Made by a program: the position numbers and the translations under genes
Notes under the pieces: generated by a model
What the model was told of the DNA's origin: nothing
Seen by the model: the letters and a program-made list of their open reading frames with translations, nothing else
Databases searched by the model: none
Source: Chitinophagaceae bacterium
GTDB lineage: Bacteria > Bacteroidota > Bacteroidia > Chitinophagales > Chitinophagaceae
DNA length: 64,000 nt
Reading direction: 5' to 3'
Assembly: GCA_016719165.1 (NCBI GenBank)
Contig: JADKAJ010000005.1
Coordinates: forward strand, 186,001 to 250,000
Shown: in pieces, positions 33,834 through 43,100 of the stretch
Numbering within the stretch: the stretch's first letter is position 1
How the letters are laid out: each line of letters begins with the position of its first letter

Positions 33834-34796
33834 ATGGGATTCTTTAATAAACTATTCGGTAAAAAGGAGAAGGAAAGTCTTGACCAGGGTTTGCAAAAAA
33901 CCAAGGAAGGATTTCTGTCTAAGATTACCAAGGCAATCGCCGGTAAAAGTACTGTCGATGAGGAAGTGCTGGATAACCTGGAAGAGGCTTTGGTTGGTGC
34001 GGATGTGGGTATTGAAACCACAGTGAAGATCATCGAACGAATAGAAAAAAGGGTCTCAAAAGACAAGTATCTCAATTCTTCAGAACTGAATAGAATGCTG
34101 CAGGAGGAAATTGAGCAAATGTTGGTAGATGCTCCTGAATCAAATAGTTACGCTTTTGATTCTGATTTACCAACCAGGCCATATGTGATTTTAGTAGTGG
34201 GTGTAAACGGTGTTGGTAAGACTACCACAATAGGTAAACTGGCGTATAACTTTAAGAAGGCGGGGAAGGAAGTTTTGTTAGGAGCTGCTGATACTTTTCG
34301 GGCAGCCGCTGTTGACCAATTAACAATATGGAGTGAGAGAGTTGGCGTGCCGATCGTAAAACAAGCTATGGGAAGTGATCCGGCTGCGGTGGCATTTGAT
34401 ACAGTGCAGAGTGCAGTGTCCAGGCATACTGATGTAGTCCTGATTGATACGGCAGGACGTTTGCACAATAAAGCTCACCTGATGGAGGAGCTCAGCAAGA
34501 TCAAAAGAGTGGTTCAAAAAACAATACCTGATGCTCCTCATGAAGTGTTGTTAGTGCTTGATGGTTCAACCGGGCAGAATGCTTTGGAGCAAGCAAAACA
34601 TTTTACGGCTGCAACTGATGTGACTGCGCTTGCCATAACCAAACTGGATGGTACCGCCAAAGGAGGGGTAGTATTGGCAATTGCCAACCACTTTAAGATA
34701 CCAGTGAAGTTCATTGGTGTAGGCGAAAAAATGGAGGACCTCCTGGTATTTGATAAACATGAGTTCGTAGATAGCTTATTCAATTTAGAAAAATAG
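33834..34796 (+). CDS. ftsY: Signal recognition particle receptor FtsY
   Basis: 320 residues, the minimal NG domain without an acidic N-terminal extension. GTPase motifs are complete: GVNGVGKTTTIGKLAYN (G1), GAADTFRAAAVDQL, LIDTAGRLHNKAHLMEEL (G3), TKLDGTAKGG (G4) and KFIGVGEKMEDL. It docks ribosome-SRP complexes at the inner membrane. Confidence 0.97.
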   Translation: MGFFNKLFGKKEKESLDQGLQKTKEGFLSKITKAIAGKSTVDEEVLDNLEEALVGADVGIETTVKIIERIEKRVSKDKYLNSSELNRMLQEEIEQMLVDAPESNSYAFDSDLPTRPYVILVVGVNGVGKTTTIGKLAYNFKKAGKEVLLGAADTFRAAAVDQLTIWSERVGVPIVKQAMGSDPAAVAFDTVQSAVSRHTDVVLIDTAGRLHNKAHLMEELSKIKRVVQKTIPDAPHEVLLVLDGSTGQNALEQAKHFTAATDVTALAITKLDGTAKGGVVLAIANHFKIPVKFIGVGEKMEDLLVFDKHEFVDSLFNLEK

Positions 34797-34883
34797 CAGC
34801 ATACAGGTGATCCTGATTTTTATGATTATAAAAGACAGATCATAATAAATCATCACCAGCATAATCATCTGCATTCTTTTTGT

Positions 34884-36203
34884 ATGAAGACAAAAAAATT
34901 ACATAAGGATAAGGTCAATATCATCACTCTGGGGTGTAGCAAGAACATGGTGGACAGCGAAGTGCTGAGTGGCCAGTTACTGGCTAATGATATTGAGGTG
35001 GTGCATGAGAATAAGAAGCTTGATCATAATATCGTGGTAGTGAATACCTGTGGTTTTATTGATAAGGCGAAGGAAGAAAGTATCAACACTATTTTGGACC
35101 AGGTAGAATTAAAGCGAAGAGGTAAGCTGGACAAAGTGTATGTGACCGGTTGTTTAAGCGAACGGTACAAGAATAACCTGGAAGCAGAGATACCTGAGGT
35201 TGATGCCTATTTCGGTACGATGGAACTTCCTTTGATATTAAAACAATTTGAAGCAGATTATAAAACGGAACTGGTAGGTGAAAGATTACTGGCTACGCCA
35301 CAGCATTATGCCTATATGAAGATATCTGAAGGGTGTAACCGTACCTGCTCTTTTTGTGCTATTCCGTTGATGAGGGGGCAGCACGTTAGCAAGCCTATAG
35401 AAGAACTGGTAAAAGAAGCAGAAGGCCTGGTAAAGAAAGGGGTTAAAGAAGTAATGCTTATTGCCCAGGAGCTCACTTACTACGGTCTGGATATTTATAA
35501 GAAAAGGATGTTGGGGGATCTGATGCACCGACTGGCAGATGTGAAAGGGCTGGAGTGGATCCGTTTGCATTATGCGTATCCCTCTAAATTTCCATTAGAA
35601 GTGTTGGATGTGATGCGGGAAAGAGAGAATATTTGCAACTATCTAGATATGCCCTTGCAGCATGCGGCGAACAACATGCTGAAAGCGATGAAACGACAAA
35701 TAACCCGGGAGGAAATGGAAGAGTTAACTATAGCAATCAGGGAAAAAGTTCCGGGTATTTGTTTACGTACCACCTTGATCGCCGGCTTCCCGGGAGAAAC
35801 AGAAGATGATGTGGAAGAATTGAAAGGTTTTTTACAACGTCAGCGATTTGACCGGGTAGGTATCTTCACATATTCGCATGAAGAAGGTACATCTGCACAT
35901 GACCTGGCAGATGATGTTCCGGCAGAGGAAAAAGAAAGAAGGGCGCAGGAGATCATGGAAGTGCAACAGGAAATTTCTTTTGAACTGAACCAGGAAAAAG
36001 TGGGTAAAGTTTTTAAAACACTTATTGATAAAAAAGAAGCCGGCCGTTACTTAGGCCGTACAGAGTTTGATTCGGTTGAAGTGGATAATGAAGTAGTAAT
36101 ACACTCAGTAAAAAAGCTTCCGATTGGTGAATTCGTAAATGTAAAGATCACCAAAGCCTACGACTATGATTTGGAAGGGGAAGTGGTAAATGGGGGGTCG
36201 TGA
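34884..36203 (+). CDS. rimO: Ribosomal protein S12 methylthiotransferase RimO
   Basis: 439 residues. The N-terminal UPF0004 domain has LGCSKNMVDSE, NTCGFIDKAKEES and TGCLSERY (three Cys for the auxiliary cluster). The radical-SAM site is SEGCNRTCSFCAIPLMRG (CxxxCxxC). A C-terminal TRAM domain follows (FKTLIDKKEAGRYLGRTEFDSVEVDNEVVI). It adds a methylthio group to an Asp of uS12. Confidence 0.96.
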   Translation: MKTKKLHKDKVNIITLGCSKNMVDSEVLSGQLLANDIEVVHENKKLDHNIVVVNTCGFIDKAKEESINTILDQVELKRRGKLDKVYVTGCLSERYKNNLEAEIPEVDAYFGTMELPLILKQFEADYKTELVGERLLATPQHYAYMKISEGCNRTCSFCAIPLMRGQHVSKPIEELVKEAEGLVKKGVKEVMLIAQELTYYGLDIYKKRMLGDLMHRLADVKGLEWIRLHYAYPSKFPLEVLDVMRERENICNYLDMPLQHAANNMLKAMKRQITREEMEELTIAIREKVPGICLRTTLIAGFPGETEDDVEELKGFLQRQRFDRVGIFTYSHEEGTSAHDLADDVPAEEKERRAQEIMEVQQEISFELNQEKVGKVFKTLIDKKEAGRYLGRTEFDSVEVDNEVVIHSVKKLPIGEFVNVKITKAYDYDLEGEVVNGGS

Positions 36204-36226
36204 ACAACTCACAAAAGTCTTTTCCT

Positions 36227-36234
36227 ACCTTTAT
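36227..36234 (+). promoter_or_regulatory. Possible -7 box of the repeat-protein gene
   Basis: TACCTTTA is one base off TAnnTTTG and lies 17 bases before the ATG at 36251. No matching -33 sequence was identified, so this is weak. Confidence 0.35.
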
Positions 36235-36250
36235 GCTGTAATTGCTTGCT

Positions 36251-37111
36251 ATGAAGAAATACATGTCTGTAGGAGGTGTTCTTTTCCTTTCTGTATTTGC
36301 TTTTTCACAGGGGCAGGAAAGCCAGGTTAATGCATTTGAAGTACACTCAAAAGGAAGCCAGGTGTTTTCAGTTTTGGCCCTTAAGAAGTTTTCTTTACCC
36401 TTACCTGAAAGGGCAATAATTTCTGAATCATATAATGGTACCAGGCTTTTTTCTGTTTCTGTACACGGTTCAAAACTAAATGGTAATTGGCAAAGTTGGT
36501 ATGCAACAGGAGTATTATGTGATTCAGGAAGGTTAATAAATAACTTACCAGATGGGGAATGGAGGCATTGGAATGAAAGAGGAGAGCTGCTGGCTATCCG
36601 CCATTACAGTGCTGATAAATTTCAGCGGGTAATGCAGGAAATGCTACGGTATAACCCCAAACGAAGTTTCTTTTACTTAAGTGAGCTATACCAGAAAGAC
36701 AAACAAGCTGCCTTAAATTATCTTACTGCAGCGTATTCATTTCCTTCAGGCAGGTCAGCGCCTGTTCATTCTTTGAAGCAACTGGTAATCTCTAATATTT
36801 CAAAAAGCGATAGCTACAGACCTGTTTTTGAACAATCCCTTCAGGATGGTTTGTATATGAATTTTTTTCCGGGTGGATCCATACGAGATTCCGGTTATTA
36901 TAAAAATGGAGTGAGAACAGGAAAATGGATCCATCGTGATTCTGCGGACGGTCCCTGGCGCCTGGGGGCTTATCAGCATAGTATTAAAATAAAGGAGTGG
37001 AAATACTATGATAAGAATAATAAACTACTTGAGTTGATTGTTTACGATAACAGGGGACATATCAACTGGCGAAAAAAAATTAACAGGCAGGGAAATCATG
37101 AACAGCATTAG
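36251..37111 (+). CDS. MORN/toxin-antitoxin YwqK-like repeat protein, secreted
   Basis: 286 residues from the second ATG at 36251 (MKKYMSVGGVLFLSVFAFSQG), which gives a proper signal peptide. Two MORN-like blocks are seen: SKLNGNWQSWYATGVLCDSGRLINNLPDGEWRHWNERGEL and QDGLYMNFFPGGSIRDSGYYKNGVRTGKWIHR, then IKEWKYYDKNNKLLELIVY. The consensus G-x-W-x-x-W/Y-x-x-x-G is that of YwqK-type repeats. The function is unknown. The last codons form one arm of a hairpin with DNA after the stop. Confidence 0.75.
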   Translation: MKKYMSVGGVLFLSVFAFSQGQESQVNAFEVHSKGSQVFSVLALKKFSLPLPERAIISESYNGTRLFSVSVHGSKLNGNWQSWYATGVLCDSGRLINNLPDGEWRHWNERGELLAIRHYSADKFQRVMQEMLRYNPKRSFFYLSELYQKDKQAALNYLTAAYSFPSGRSAPVHSLKQLVISNISKSDSYRPVFEQSLQDGLYMNFFPGGSIRDSGYYKNGVRTGKWIHRDSADGPWRLGAYQHSIKIKEWKYYDKNNKLLELIVYDNRGHINWRKKINRQGNHEQH

Positions 37112-37134
37112 TTGTTTTAGAATCCCTGCCTGTT
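37082..37134 (+). terminator. Hairpin overlapping the gene end
   Basis: AACAGGCAGGGA (37082-37093, inside the coding end) and TCCCTGCCTGTT (37123-37134) are perfect 12-base inverted repeats separated by 29 bases that contain the stop codon. A T-rich tail follows weakly (TTATTCTG). It may be a terminator or a 3' stability element. Confidence 0.55.
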
Positions 37135-37159
37135 ATTCTGTTAACCGTCCTATAATTAA

Positions 37160-37678
37160 TTAATCATCGTCATCTTTTTCCTGTTCTTTAATTTCCATAC
37201 CAGAAGCATCCTTTTCATTTGGATTAGTATTGGTTGAATTGCCATTCTGTAACTCACTGTGTCTTATCAATCCACCCAAATGGGCAGTTTGTGCCATAAA
37301 TCCGAATGAAGAGAGGGAAAGTAGTAGCGCTCCGGTAAATAGAAGTTTTGCCATTTTTGTATTTTTCTTTAGGAATATGGCCAGAAGCGAAATGGCACCT
37401 GTTATGCTGATTATAATAAGTGATATTTTAGCCATGTTCTCATGTTCTTCAATCGCAGTTTCATTGACACCCGGTAAATTTTCTACCAGTTCTTCAGTTC
37501 CTTCGCCGGTTAAAAAAACAGGAACTGTAAAAAGTGCCGCTGCTATAAGGAAATACAAAGAAAGGTTTTTGAAAGATTCATTTTTTTTGATCATTCCCAG
37601 TATAAGTATTACACCTCCGATAATGGACAGGAATAAAGGTGCATGGTTCAATGCAAGATGAATTTGTGCTGCATTCAT
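37160..37678 (-). CDS. Four-helix membrane protein, DUF2231-like
   Basis: 172 residues. Four membrane helices are apparent (about 12-28, 38-58, 83-103, 108-130). Conserved-looking His residues sit at helix ends: IHLALNHAPLF, AIEEHENMAK and TAHLGGLIRHSEL. The tail is acidic (EKDASGMEIKEQEKDDDD). The His pattern resembles DUF2231-like membrane proteins that may bind haem or metal, but this is only a resemblance. Confidence 0.65.
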   Translation of the reverse strand: MNAAQIHLALNHAPLFLSIIGGVILILGMIKKNESFKNLSLYFLIAAALFTVPVFLTGEGTEELVENLPGVNETAIEEHENMAKISLIIISITGAISLLAIFLKKNTKMAKLLFTGALLLSLSSFGFMAQTAHLGGLIRHSELQNGNSTNTNPNEKDASGMEIKEQEKDDDD

Positions 37679-37750
37679 AATTATATATTTTAAATAAAGT
37701 AATTGTAACCGGATAGTAGTTGTTAATTACTATCAAAATTGTAAAAGCTG

Positions 37751-38146
37751 TCAGGAAGCCTGGGGCGGATGAAATACAGCATAAGACCGGCTACAGGGAA
37801 CTCCTTCGGGATGATAAAGTCTTATTATTTCCGGAATTGCTGATAATAACTCTTCTGTTTCAAAACGAAATGGAATTATTGTTAGATCAACGTGGCTGGT
37901 CGCTTCGAAATTTTTAAAAGGGAGTTGATTATCCTCGCTGTCATCATTATCTATCGGGTGATCTTGCGAATAATGAAGTGCAAGAAAATCAAGTAAAGAA
38001 AGCGATTTATCCTGCTTTTTGTGCACCTGGAAATGTTTCAATAGCACAGGCAATTTCAGAAACTGGTGTAATTCAGTAGTGCTAAGTAAAAAAAAACCGG
38101 TTAATATAGTAAACAGGGTAAGCCGCAAAACTTGTATTTGTTTCAA
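37751..38146 (-). CDS. Small secreted protein of unknown function, acidic and His-bearing
   Basis: 131 residues with an N-terminal hydrophobic segment (RLTLFTILTGFFLLSTTEL), probably an anchor or signal. The rest carries HQFLKLPVLLKHFQVHKKQDKSLSLLDFLALHYSQDHPIDNDDSEDNQLPFKNF. Similar proteins sit near heavy-metal efflux genes in Bacteroidota, as I remember it, but no efflux gene is adjacent. The role is not assigned. It lies between the DUF2231-like and MbfA-like genes on the same strand. Confidence 0.6.
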   Translation of the reverse strand: MKQIQVLRLTLFTILTGFFLLSTTELHQFLKLPVLLKHFQVHKKQDKSLSLLDFLALHYSQDHPIDNDDSEDNQLPFKNFEATSHVDLTIIPFRFETEELLSAIPEIIRLYHPEGVPCSRSYAVFHPPQAS

Positions 38147-38228
38147 ATTATAAGTAATATCTCAGCAGAAACATGATTGTTGTCAGATTATTGAATTAAG
38201 TATGTCAAAAGTTAGTTAATGTTTCAAT

Positions 38229-39326
38229 TTATCCAGCCACTGAAACGCCAATGAGCTTGCCTATTCCAAATGTGATGGCAGCAGCTGCCAGTCCGAATAT
38301 TACCTGTCTGAAACCGGAGAACCATATACTCTTACCGGTAAAGAGTGTAATGGCAGCGCCAATTATAAATAAACCAACTGCACTTGCAGCTGTACTTAAT
38401 AATATCGCATTGATACCACTTAAGAACATAAATGGAAAAACGGGAATAATGGCTCCGATAGCGAATAAAAAGAAGGAATACAAGGCGGCTTCAAAAGCTG
38501 AACCTTTTAATTCTTCTGCATTTATACCCAGTTCCTCTTTCACCAGCAACTCATGGGCATGTTCCGGGTTTCTTATTATTTCTGCTGCCATTTCCTTTGC
38601 CTGTTCTGCAGGAATGCCTTTGGCTTTATAGATCAGTTCCAGTTCTTTCATCTCGTTTTCGGGGTGTGTTTCCAGCTCTTCCATTTCTATCTGCATCTGG
38701 TTTTCATATAGCTCCTGTGAACTTTTTACAGAAATCCATTCTCCTAATGCCATTGAGAGTGCACCTGCCAATAAGCCGGCCAGGCCTGCTAACAAAACTC
38801 CTTCCTGGCCGGCAGTGGCGCCCGCCACTCCCATAACCAGGCTAAAGTTTGACACCAATCCATCATTTCCGCCAAGTACAGCGGCTCTTAGTGCATTACC
38901 ACCAACAGACCGGTGACGACTTTCAAAACGGGCAATGGAACTGCCAGAAATTTCTGATTGCTCTATAATGTTACGGAGTACTTTAATATGATTGACCTCT
39001 GTACCTGTAATGGGTTGTTTGGTTTGTTTCTTCAGATTGATTATTGAATTGGAAAGACTTTTCTCAGTGTCCATCAAAACCCCCAGTACATAATCATAAC
39101 CAAATATCTTTCCAATACGATTTAATGTTTTAGCTCGAAAAGAGGGAAGAGGCATTTTGTCCGGCGATAAGTTCAATTTTTTAAGAAATGCATCTGCATG
39201 GCTGCTTTCAATCTCACTCATTTGGCGAAAAATATCTGCTACCTCTTTATTTTCCTCATTATCGGCGAGTTTTTTATAAAGAAAAGTGGCATCTACTTCT
39301 GTTTGAATACTTCTGAGGTCAGGCAT
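38229..39326 (-). CDS. Ferritin-like plus VIT1/CCC1 iron transporter (MbfA type)
   Basis: 365 residues. The first 135 form a rubrerythrin/ferritin-like four-helix part with metal-binding residues (TEVDATFLYKKLADNEENKEVADIFRQMSEIESSHADAF and ...NHIKVLRNIIEQSEISGSSIARFESRH). Residues 140-365 form the VIT1/CCC1 membrane domain (GGNALRAAVLGGNDGLVSNFSLVMGVAGA, ...LGEWISVKSSQELYENQMQ). The fusion matches MbfA, which exports iron in rhizobia. It is expected to lower cytosolic Fe or Mn. It is 32 bases downstream of the 247-residue gene. Confidence 0.85.
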   Translation of the reverse strand: MPDLRSIQTEVDATFLYKKLADNEENKEVADIFRQMSEIESSHADAFLKKLNLSPDKMPLPSFRAKTLNRIGKIFGYDYVLGVLMDTEKSLSNSIINLKKQTKQPITGTEVNHIKVLRNIIEQSEISGSSIARFESRHRSVGGNALRAAVLGGNDGLVSNFSLVMGVAGATAGQEGVLLAGLAGLLAGALSMALGEWISVKSSQELYENQMQIEMEELETHPENEMKELELIYKAKGIPAEQAKEMAAEIIRNPEHAHELLVKEELGINAEELKGSAFEAALYSFFLFAIGAIIPVFPFMFLSGINAILLSTAASAVGLFIIGAAITLFTGKSIWFSGFRQVIFGLAAAAITFGIGKLIGVSVAG

Positions 39327-39358
39327 TGTAATTAATTAAAGAATTTATCTAAGATATT

Positions 39359-40102
39359 CTATTTAATCTGTGCTTTGAGCTGATCTGCAATTTTTCTTGC
39401 TTCTTCCATTTTACCGGCTGGTACAGGTATTCTTATTATTTCCTGCTGGTTTGCCTGCAGGGTGGGAAATTCAAATATAATGTGCAATACCGGAATTTTT
39501 GATTCTGTATAAATATCAACTGCTATCAGATGGGCACCCAATTGTGTCCATGTGTGGAAAGTGCCTCCAACAAAAGCGGCCGTATCGCCGATATAGGCTT
39601 CATGAATTCCTTTTTGCAGGCTATTACTGCGAATACGGGGAGCCAGAAATGCCACAATGCTTAGAAGGAGTATAATACCTGCAATGATCAAAATGAAAAG
39701 ATTGTCACGGTAAACTAAAAGAAGTAATGCGCAAACCACGATCGAAATAATAATCACAAGCCGTAACGTTGCTTTGTTTACGGCGATCATTTCTTTCAGG
39801 TCTTCTTTGATGAAGTCATTCCATTCCTGGTCAGTATAAGTCCAGTGAGCCAGTGGTTTTAAATTGCTGGTAAGCCTTTTAAACTCCCTGGCTCTTGGTA
39901 TATATACGAGTGCAGTTACAACCGCAGATAAGGCAAGAAATCCGAAAATAACAATAAGTGCATAACCGCCATCCATTCCCTCCAATCCACTATAGCCGGT
40001 AATAAAAGCTCCGGCGATCATCAATACTGCGATGATTATAACATTCCTGACCACCCTTTGTGGTCTGTTAATGAGCTTATTTAATGTTTCTGTATTGTCC
40101 AT
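39359..40102 (-). CDS. Hypothetical membrane protein (247 aa)
   Basis: I do not recognise the family. Four hydrophobic segments are seen (about 20-37, 45-66, 112-130, 133-152) with a charged cytoplasmic loop between them (KRLTSNLKPLAHWTYTDQEWNDFIKEDLKEMIAVNK). The C-terminal 90 residues are soluble and look like a small domain with FVGGTFHTWTQLGAHLIAVDIY. It sits 13 bases after the stop of the giant secreted protein and 32 bases before the MbfA-like gene, so all three may be co-transcribed. Confidence 0.7.
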   Translation of the reverse strand: MDNTETLNKLINRPQRVVRNVIIIAVLMIAGAFITGYSGLEGMDGGYALIVIFGFLALSAVVTALVYIPRAREFKRLTSNLKPLAHWTYTDQEWNDFIKEDLKEMIAVNKATLRLVIIISIVVCALLLLVYRDNLFILIIAGIILLLSIVAFLAPRIRSNSLQKGIHEAYIGDTAAFVGGTFHTWTQLGAHLIAVDIYTESKIPVLHIIFEFPTLQANQQEIIRIPVPAGKMEEARKIADQLKAQIK

Positions 40103-40115
40103 GGTTCAGGGTTAT

Positions 40116-43100
40116 TTATTTTATGGTGATTTCTCCATCCCAGCCAAACTGTACATATTGTTTTATGCTTTCAGTAGTAAGTGTCTTATTCTGAGTGGTT
40201 CCCCTGCTGCTGATCCTTATTGAAATATTCAATGGTAAACCTGTAAACTCGAATTTTCCATTACTAGCACTATTAACAGTTTTTGTAATTGTCTTACTGT
40301 TATAGATATAGGTAATCGTTACGGCTGTATTTGGCAAAGGCACACCTTCAAGATCGTAAGGGTTGTTTTTTCCAGCTTCTTCTTTGGTTTTAAAAACCGT
40401 TCCATACAAAATACCGGTGTTGTTCACAGCGGTATTGTCATTTCCTTGCCCTGTAGTGGGGGATGGTGAAGCAGTGGTGCTTTCTTCTGCAGGAAGAGTA
40501 ATGGTAATTTTTATTGTTTTGCCGGAGGCGAGATCGGTTGTAATAGTTTTATGATGACGGTTATTGTATGATGCTGAAACACTTACCATGCCAGCCGGCA
40601 CATTATTTAATGTGAACTCTCCCTTGCTGTTTGCAGTTGTATTGATAATCCCACCGGCACTAATGCTGGCACCAACCGCAGGTTGCCCATCCGGCCGGTA
40701 AATAATTCCGGTAATGGTACCAGTATATGCGTATGCAGTAGGATTGATTATTAATCTTACAAAATCAACAGCATAACCATCTCCTTTTCCTGATGTAGCA
40801 TCATCAATATATATTACCAGTTTGCCTGATTGGATTTCGTTCATAAAATCTGCTGGTATCTTTACACTGATAAGTTTACCAACAGGCCCGGTCTGGTTAA
40901 GACTGTTAATCACTGTTTCCAGGAACACGGCTTTTCGTCCGTTGATTGTGACCGTGAATTTTGAGCCGAATGCCGCAGCCTGGAAATCGTCAACAAACAT
41001 CTGTAATACTGCTGAACGAACGGATATATTGCTAACAGGACATAACAGGGTTATCGCTTGTGGTAAATTCTCTGGTCTTGCAGTACTATTTGAATAACCA
41101 TCATAGTTACTCTTATTACTGGTACCAACCATAATACGGTCTGTTCCCGGAGGATCTCCGGGATTGATCTTCCAGGGATAACCGTGACTTGGTGTGGCAT
41201 TACCACTAAACACATCAAAACCTTTTGGGAAACCAAAACCGAGATTATCAATATCACCGGCGATGAATATTTTCTCAGCGGTGACACCTCCACCGGTTTC
41301 CACTTCTTCAATGGTATAGCCGGGGTCATTTGGATTGGTTAACGGTTTATTGGTCTTTGAAGTCCAGATCGTAGTAAAACCGCAACCTTTTGACTGGCTG
41401 TTGTATGACCATGTTGACGGATCACTGTCAATTACAGTATAGGTTCCGGCTGGCACTTCAATATTGGGGAGTACAGCCCAGTAAGCATTCTGTACACCTC
41501 CCTGACCAATCAATCCGTATGCCTGCCAGGGGCCATAGATTTTTCCTGAACTACTGCGTAATCCAATTGTACCTGGTTTTTTACCACCATTGAAATAGTG
41601 ATAATTTTCAATTCTCGTAATGATTGTGGCCCTGGAAAAAGTAAATAGGGTAGGATTGGGCGGCCCGCTTGATACGCCACCGATATTGCCATTATCAAAC
41701 ACTTTCACTTCTGTTTTTGCATCAGCAGGGTTCACTCCTTTATCTACTTCGGTGGTTGGTTGTTTCCCGGATTTCGGCGCCCATACAGTTGTAAAACCAC
41801 ATCCTTTTGATTCGCCGTTTTGTGACCAAGTCGAAGGGTCACTATCAATTACAGTGTATGTTCCTGCAGGCAATTGCATTTTAGGTTGTACCACCCATGT
41901 TGCATTTTGCACACCACCCTGCCCGATAACTCCATAGGCTTGCCATGGCCCGTACTTCTGCCCATTACTGCTCTGCACAGCAATGGTTCCCGGTTTCTTA
42001 CCACCGTTATAGTAGTGATAGTTTTCGATCCTTGTGATGTAGGTGGCTTTTGACAGAGTGAATACAGTGGCTTTTGTAGGTTTACTTGAAACGCCGCCGA
42101 TATTTCCATTGTAGAAGATCCTCTCTTCTACATTTGCATCTGCCGGGTCAACACCTTTCTCTTCAGGTTTTTTACCGGTAATGGCGCTGTCTATCTTTCC
42201 TAATCCTTTATTGATATCATCCAGGATATCATTAAAGCTTTTCTTTTTCTTTTTTTGATCAGTCTTCGTTACATCCGGTTGTGGAGTTTCCGGTTTACTG
42301 ATACGAACAAAATTTCTTGCACCATTGTTATTCCGGCTATCCGTCCATTTTCCTGTGGCGGTATTTCCATCCGCGGTAATTTTCAGGATATACTGACCTG
42401 TTATGCCATTTTTTATTATATAGTTAATGAAGCCGGTTTCTCCAATCATTGTCAGTGAACCCGTAGCATTGTCAAATCCTTTTTCCACTGCCGTATATTG
42501 TCCATTACCTGAGGAAGTAAAAGTGAAAGTTTCTGTGTTCCCATGTTTCCATACGCCGCTGATATCAATTTTGCTGTAGGATCCGTTAACCTCTTTTTCC
42601 AATTCTCTTACTTTATGGATACGTTCTCCACTATTCCACCACTCAAGGCTTTCTTTCATTTTTCCTAACCCGTCTTTTTTTGTTTTTTTCTTACTGGCTA
42701 GCTTTTCACCTTCATTCCATAATTCATCCGCTTTATTTTTCTTTGCCTGAATGGCTGCCAGTTCAGTTTCCAGTTTTTTGATCCTGTTATCAAGTTCGGG
42801 ATCAGGAATAAGTGCTACACTTTCTTTATATTTTCCAAGTGCTTCTTCTTTTTGCCCGGCAGCTTCAGCTTTCTGGCCATCTTTTTTCAGTTGTGCGGCT
42901 TTATCTTTATTGACTGTGATCTCCTTCTGTCTCTTGTCCATGGTTCTGGCAAAATCAATCATTTCTTTTTGCCTTGCGTCGTTAGTACTGAAACGGCTGG
43001 TTGCTGTAGTTTCAATAGTTGAAGGAGTTTGTTTAGCATCAATGGGTAATCCCTGTTCAAATTTTGATTTTGTGATAAGAAAATCATCATAGATCCTTTT

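Noticed and set aside
37082..37134. Inverted repeat as an insertion-sequence end
   Set aside because: No transposase, no target-site duplication and a 29-base loop only; a hairpin at a gene end is a simpler reading.
41345..42150. Regular repeats as a CRISPR array
   Set aside because: The repeat period is about 417 bases with protein coding through both copies. It is a domain duplication; no short direct repeats with unique spacers were seen anywhere.
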